Assembly: GCA_049699975.1 (NCBI GenBank)
Contig: JBNAWB010000069.1
Coordinates: 1 to 16,120, forward strand
DNA: 16,120 nucleotides
Reading direction: 5' to 3'
Origin: CAZAGD01 sp049699975
GTDB lineage: Bacteria; Desulfobacterota; SM23-61
Positions 15,045 through 16,120 of this stretch are shown here, in pieces; positions within the stretch are counted from its first letter, which is position 1; each line of letters begins with the position of its first letter. Position numbers and translations under genes: made by a program. The notes beneath the pieces are model-generated. The model was not told the origin of the DNA, made no database searches, and saw only the letters and a program-made list of their open reading frames with translations.

Positions 15045-15608
15045 TTATTTTTTCCGATGGGATTTTAACAAATTTTTATAAGGTAAGGTGTGGGCCAAAC
15101 ATAAAGCTGCAGCTAAGGCGTCGGCAGCATCGGCTTTCAAGGCGGAGGAAATATTTAAAAGCCCACAGACCATTTTCTGCACCTGCTCCTTGCCCGCTCT
15201 TCCATAACCTACAACCGCTTGCTTTATTTCTAATGGGCTCAGTTCAAAGACCTCAATGAAGGCTTCCGCCGCGGCTAAGATAGCCACCCCCCGGGCTTCC
15301 CCTAAAAGCATGGCGCTCTTCACATTTTTGGCGAAGAAAGGTCTTTCCACAGCCATATAATCTGGTTTATAAAGGCTAATTTGAGAGACAAGGCCAGAGT
15401 AAATGTGGTGCAGACGTTGGGCAAATGGGGCGCTACTCGGAGGGCAGATAACTCCACTGCCGCAATGATGTAATCCTCCTCCCCCATTTATTTCGATTAC
15501 TCCAAAACCAGTAGTGATCAAGCCCGGGTCTATGCCCATAATGCAAATTTTAGATTTAGCCTTTTTCGTTGCCCTGGGGGGCGAATAACTGACCGAATTA
15601 TCAAGCAC
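15045..15608 (-). CDS. ruvC: Crossover junction endodeoxyribonuclease RuvC
   Basis: The 187-residue nuclease resolves Holliday junctions by paired nicks. The RNase H-like acidic residues are present: D27 in MGIDPGL, E88 in AVERPFF, and D160 and D163 in KADAADALAAALC, matching the D-E-D-D set of E. coli RuvC. I use the GTG at 15608, which has GGAG nine bases upstream and overlaps the end of the preceding yebC gene by eight bases. It gives about 20 more residues than usual before IMGIDPGL. An ATG at 15539 just before the motif is closer to the family length but lacks a ribosome binding site. RuvC, RuvA and RuvB are consecutive, as in many bacteria. Confidence 0.97.
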   Translation of the reverse strand: MLDNSVSYSPPRATKKAKSKICIMGIDPGLITTGFGVIEINGGGGLHHCGSGVICPPSSAPFAQRLHHIYSGLVSQISLYKPDYMAVERPFFAKNVKSAMLLGEARGVAILAAAEAFIEVFELSPLEIKQAVVGYGRAGKEQVQKMVCGLLNISSALKADAADALAAALCLAHTLPYKNLLKSHRKK

Positions 15609-16120
15609 TCAGGCGCTCCAACTCTTCATCGGGAATGTCAAAATTGGCATACACATGTTGGACATCGTCCGAATCTTCCAAACTCTCCATTAATTTTAAC
15701 ATCTGCTGGGCTTCTTTCCCGGTAAGCCGGACCGTAGTTTGGGGAATCATGCTTATCTCCGCATAAGCGGGTACTAATTGGGCTTCTTCCAATTTCTTTT
15801 TTACCTTTTCGAAATCACTGGGCGCGGTAAGCACTTCGTACTCCTTTTCTGTTTCGCGCACATCTAAAGCTCCTGCTTCTAAAGCTACATCCATCAACTT
15901 TTCTTCATCTACTTTATTCTTTTCAAAAGCAATCAAGCCCTTCTTTTCAAACATCCAAGAAACACAACCAGCCTCGCCTAAATTTCCAGCGTGCTTAGCA
16001 AAAATGTGGCGAATATCTGCTACGGTCCGCTTGCGATTATCGGAGAGAATTTCTACTAAAACGGCCACCCCCCCTGGACCATAGCCCTCAAAGGTAGCTT
16101 CCTCATAGGCCACACCCGGA
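15601..16120 (-). CDS. yebC: YebC/PmpR (TACO1) family protein, N-terminus beyond the window
   Basis: The frame runs off the right end; 172 residues plus the stop are visible of a family usually near 245-250. The missing part is the N-terminal helical domain (family start MAGHSKW...). Visible family markers are TFEGYGPGGVAVLVE, NRKRTVADIRHIFAKHAGNL and GCVSWMFEKKG, then the C-terminal alternation with MIPQTTVRLTG and LEDSDDVQHVYANFDI. Members are known as DNA-binding regulators (PmpR) and, more recently, as translation factors that ease stalling on proline-rich stretches. A GTG at 16113 is internal, not the real start. Its position ahead of ruvC is a common arrangement. Confidence 0.95.
   Translation of the reverse strand, partial: PGVAYEEATFEGYGPGGVAVLVEILSDNRKRTVADIRHIFAKHAGNLGEAGCVSWMFEKKGLIAFEKNKVDEEKLMDVALEAGALDVRETEKEYEVLTAPSDFEKVKKKLEEAQLVPAYAEISMIPQTTVRLTGKEAQQMLKLMESLEDSDDVQHVYANFDIPDEELERLSA

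Overview
The window is about 16 kb of compact core-genome DNA. All nineteen protein genes lie on the minus strand, so transcription runs from position 16120 towards 1. Two genes are cut by the window ends: a YebC/PmpR-family gene on the right and an RNB-family ribonuclease on the left. I see no tRNA, rRNA, CRISPR array, insertion sequence or long repeat, and no gap longer than about 120 bases.

The host is a Gram-negative bacterium with lipopolysaccharide, shown by KdsA and LptC-LptA-LptB. The lpt-rpoN-hpf-ptsN-rapZ-EIIA(Man) order is what I would expect in Desulfobacterota/Deltaproteobacteria-like lineages. Long-form HPF, a class 1B PyrD/PyrK pair and a metal-type KdsA fit this. The exact taxon cannot be fixed from sequence reading alone. 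Base composition looks even along the window, and nothing suggests recent transfer.

In transcription order: (1) yebC-ruvC-ruvA-ruvB (16120-13299), a regulator followed by the complete Holliday-junction resolvasome. (2) pyrG-kdsA (13283-10771), CTP synthase and KDO-8-phosphate synthase; CTP is needed to activate KDO, which gives the pair a metabolic logic. (3) A good sigma-70 promoter at 10682-10710 opens lptC-lptA-lptB-rpoN-hpf-ptsN (10651-6208): LPS transport, sigma-54, ribosome hibernation and the nitrogen-type PTS regulator. (4) A short terminator-like hairpin and a candidate promoter separate ptsN from rapZ-manX(EIIA)-rimI-pyrK-pyrD (6088-2353): RNase adaptor/NTPase, a mannose-type PTS EIIA, S18 acetyltransferase and the two-subunit NAD-linked dihydroorotate dehydrogenase. 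(5) An archaeal-type 'adenosine-specific kinase' family protein and an RNase II-like exonuclease finish the window (2261-1).

Many junctions are four-base stop/start overlaps (ruvA/ruvB, pyrG/kdsA, lptA/lptB, manX/rimI, rimI/pyrK), and TTG starts are frequent. The least ordinary points are an insertion of roughly 35 residues between the third and fourth iron-sulfur cysteines of PyrK, the lack of kdsC/kdsD and of HPr/EI where related clusters carry them, the poorly understood adenosine-specific kinase, and the ptsN/rapZ boundary. I found no convincing undescribed multi-gene system.
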